This document shows, in pieces, positions 8,220 through 9,275 of a stretch of DNA of 9,275 bases. The stretch lies in NCBI GenBank assembly GCA_030151135.1, contig JASLEQ010000714.1, positions 1 through 9,275 of the forward strand. The letters run 5' to 3'. The translations under genes were made by a program, and so were the position numbers. Source of the stretch: Candidatus Sulfotelmatobacter sp. GTDB lineage: Bacteria; Acidobacteriota; Terriglobia; Terriglobales; SbA1. Under the pieces are notes generated by a model, which made no database searches, was not told where the DNA came from, and saw only the letters and a list, made by a program, of their open reading frames with translations. Every line of letters begins with the position of its first letter. The stretch's first letter is position 1.

Positions 8220-9208
8220 CAGGCTTGTACCTCAGCTGGACTTTCTTCTGTCGGCGCCGCTGCTTCAGCGCCTGTAAGCTGCAGAAAAACTTCTTCCAGG
8301 CTCATCGCAGCCGAGCGCAGTTCATTCAGGTCCCATCCCGCTTCAATAATCGCGCGTGCCAGGTCTCCACGAACGAAGCCGCCCTTTTTGCTCTCCACTT
8401 CAAACACTACCCGCGAATCGACTTGTTGTTTGCAGAGAACGCGGGTCACCCCGATCACCTGCTCCAACCGGTGTTGCACAATCGAGGGCTCGATCGCTCC
8501 ACTGCGCCCGGCGACTTCCACCAGGACCGACTCCGCCCCGCGCGCGCGTGCCTGGAGATTGCGAACCGAATCAGTCGCTACCAGCTTGCCTTTATTGATA
8601 ATGACGACTTGCTCGCATGTCTGCTCGACTTCCGGCAGAATGTGCGTGCTCAGAATGATCGTGTGCTCGCCCGCAAGATCTTTGATCAAATCGCGCGTCT
8701 CATTGATCTGCTTCGGATCGAGCCCAGCCGTCGGCTCGTCAAGAATGAGCACATCGGGATTATGAACGATGGCCTGGGCCAGACCAACGCGCTGCCGGTA
8801 TCCTTTTGACAACTTTCCCAGAAGCTTGTTTTTTACGTCGGCAACGGCGCAGCGCCCGCAAACATAATCGACGCGCTTGTCGAGATCTGCACCTGAGAGT
8901 CCCTTCAACTTGCCGACGAATCGCAGATATTCCGCGGTGGCCATCTCTGGATAGATTGGTGGAGTTTCGGGCAAGTATCCGATATGCTTTTTCACTTCAA
9001 GCGGCTGCTCGAGAACATCAAAACCCGCCACTGTCGCCGTTCCCGAGGTCGGTGGCAAGAAGCAAGTCAGCATGCGCATGGTGGTCGTTTTCCCGGCGCC
9101 ATTGGGACCCAGAAAACCCACGATCTGGCCCTTTTCCACTTCAAAAGAGGTGTTATCGACCGCGACTTTACGGGCGTATCGCTTGGTGAGCCCTTCGACT
9201 TTGATCAT
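8219..9208 (-). CDS. ABC transporter ATP-binding protein, GldA/NatA-like (329 aa)
   Basis: Cytoplasmic ATPase that powers the neighbouring permease. The nucleotide-binding domain fills about residues 1-215: Walker A GPNGAGKT (34-41), Q-loop region GYLPE (77-81), signature LSKGYRQR (133-140), Walker B VLILDEP (153-159) with catalytic Glu158, D-loop AGLD (161-164) and H-loop His189. As in many drug/GldA-type exporters, the Q-loop carries Glu (YLPE), not Gln. Residues about 220-310 form a C-terminal accessory domain ending in SLEEVFLQLTG (303-313), the usual end of this subfamily. An Ala/Glu/Pro tail follows. The start MIKVEGLTKRY aligns with the family N-terminus. No strong Shine-Dalgarno is seen before it; the upstream 60 bases hold inverted repeats. 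This is the first gene of the cassette within the window, although genes further upstream cannot be seen. It is predicted to act as a dimer with the permease; direction of transport (export) is inferred from the ABC-2 class. Confidence 0.95.
   Translation of the reverse strand: MIKVEGLTKRYARKVAVDNTSFEVEKGQIVGFLGPNGAGKTTTMRMLTCFLPPTSGTATVAGFDVLEQPLEVKKHIGYLPETPPIYPEMATAEYLRFVGKLKGLSGADLDKRVDYVCGRCAVADVKNKLLGKLSKGYRQRVGLAQAIVHNPDVLILDEPTAGLDPKQINETRDLIKDLAGEHTIILSTHILPEVEQTCEQVVIINKGKLVATDSVRNLQARARGAESVLVEVAGRSGAIEPSIVQHRLEQVIGVTRVLCKQQVDSRVVFEVESKKGGFVRGDLARAIIEAGWDLNELRSAAMSLEEVFLQLTGAEAAAPTEESPAEVQA
8229..8233 (-). promoter_or_regulatory. Shine-Dalgarno of the permease gene
   Basis: GAGGT on the minus strand, nine bases before the permease ATG (8219-8217), within the final codons of the ATPase gene. 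The TGATG stop/start overlap together with this site supports termination-reinitiation between the two genes. Confidence 0.6.
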
Positions 9209-9216
9209 ATAGAGTT

Positions 9217-9262
9217 ACTCAAGACGAGCGGGATCGCTCTTTGTGAGTGCGAACAACACTCA
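9217..9262 (-). promoter_or_regulatory. Competing inverted repeats in the ATPase gene leader
   Basis: Two overlapping dyads lie directly before the cassette. The distal one is a perfect TGAGTG / CACTCA pair (9262-9257 with 9249-9244, seven-base loop). The proximal one pairs ACTCA plus GAGCG (9248-9244 and 9239-9235) with CGCTC plus TGAGT (9230-9226 and 9221-9217), around a four-base ATCC loop with an unpaired internal bulge. Both use the same ACTCA segment, so in RNA only one can form at a time. The proximal arm ends eight bases before the ATG, where a ribosome would bind. This could be an operator with repeated TGAGT half-sites, an RNA switch, or chance. Confidence 0.35.
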
Positions 9263-9267
9263 TGATA
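9262..9267 (-). promoter_or_regulatory. Possible -10 element for the exporter cassette
   Basis: TATCAT on the minus strand matches the TATAAT consensus at five of six positions, about 54 bases before the ATPase ATG. A matching -35 would fall beyond the window edge, so it cannot be tested here. If real, transcription would start near 9255, inside the distal dyad, which would favour an operator role for that repeat. Confidence 0.2.
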
Positions 9268-9275
9268 GAAAGTGA

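Noticed and set aside
8067..8765. 232-codon plus-strand open frame opposite the ATPase and permease genes
   Set aside because: It lies antisense to two genes with clear family motifs, its translation is Arg/Ser/Pro-rich with no recognisable domain, and it crosses the gene junction. It is a shadow of GC-biased codons.
8966..8980. ATPase Q-loop lacking Gln (YLPE) as a sign of a defective ATPase
   Set aside because: YLPE is common in the GldA/NatA-like ATPase subfamily, and all other catalytic residues are intact.
17..9208. Possibility that lhr and the ABC cassette form one functional (for example defence) system
   Set aside because: No nuclease, methylase or sensor gene is present, lhr is separated by the largest gap and may have its own promoter, and both parts have ordinary housekeeping-like relatives.

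Overview
The window is one strand-biased, nearly gapless bacterial chromosome segment. Five genes fill it, all on the minus strand, so transcription runs from the right-hand edge to the left. No RNA gene, mobile element, CRISPR array or plus-strand gene is supportable, and no gene-free stretch exceeds 72 bases. Base composition is moderately GC-rich by eye. A GldA/GldF-type ABC exporter followed by a GldG-like protein and a DUF4340 protein, next to a full-length Lhr helicase, fits a soil Acidobacteriota (Terriglobia/Koribacter-like) genome best. That assignment is an inference from gene style and order, not from a marker gene.

Right part (9208 down to 4706): a four-gene cassette. It encodes an ABC ATPase (329 aa), an ABC-2 membrane permease with GldF hallmarks (255 aa), a GldG-like protein anchored at both ends with a large extracytoplasmic body (458 aa), and an N-terminally anchored DUF4340 protein built from three repeats (443 aa). 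The first three genes are stitched together: a TGATG stop/start overlap, then a 1-base gap with the Shine-Dalgarno of the third gene lying in the last codons of the second. This predicts translational coupling and one complex: ATPase dimer inside, permease in the membrane, two extracytoplasmic partners outside. The substrate is not evident. The 67 bases upstream of the ATPase hold competing inverted repeats that may be regulatory.

Left part (4633 down to 17): a complete Lhr-type superfamily 2 helicase of 1538 aa with all helicase motifs, the Lhr core winged-helix and beta-barrel region, and the long Lhr C-terminal domain. It probably acts in DNA repair and is functionally separate from the exporter. 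The 72-base gap before it contains a promoter-like sequence spaced so that transcription would begin at or next to the ATG, suggesting a leaderless message.

The most interesting items are the exporter cassette with no known substrate, the threefold repeat of about 135 residues in the DUF4340 protein, the possible leaderless promoter of the helicase gene, and the mutually exclusive hairpins in front of the ATPase gene.
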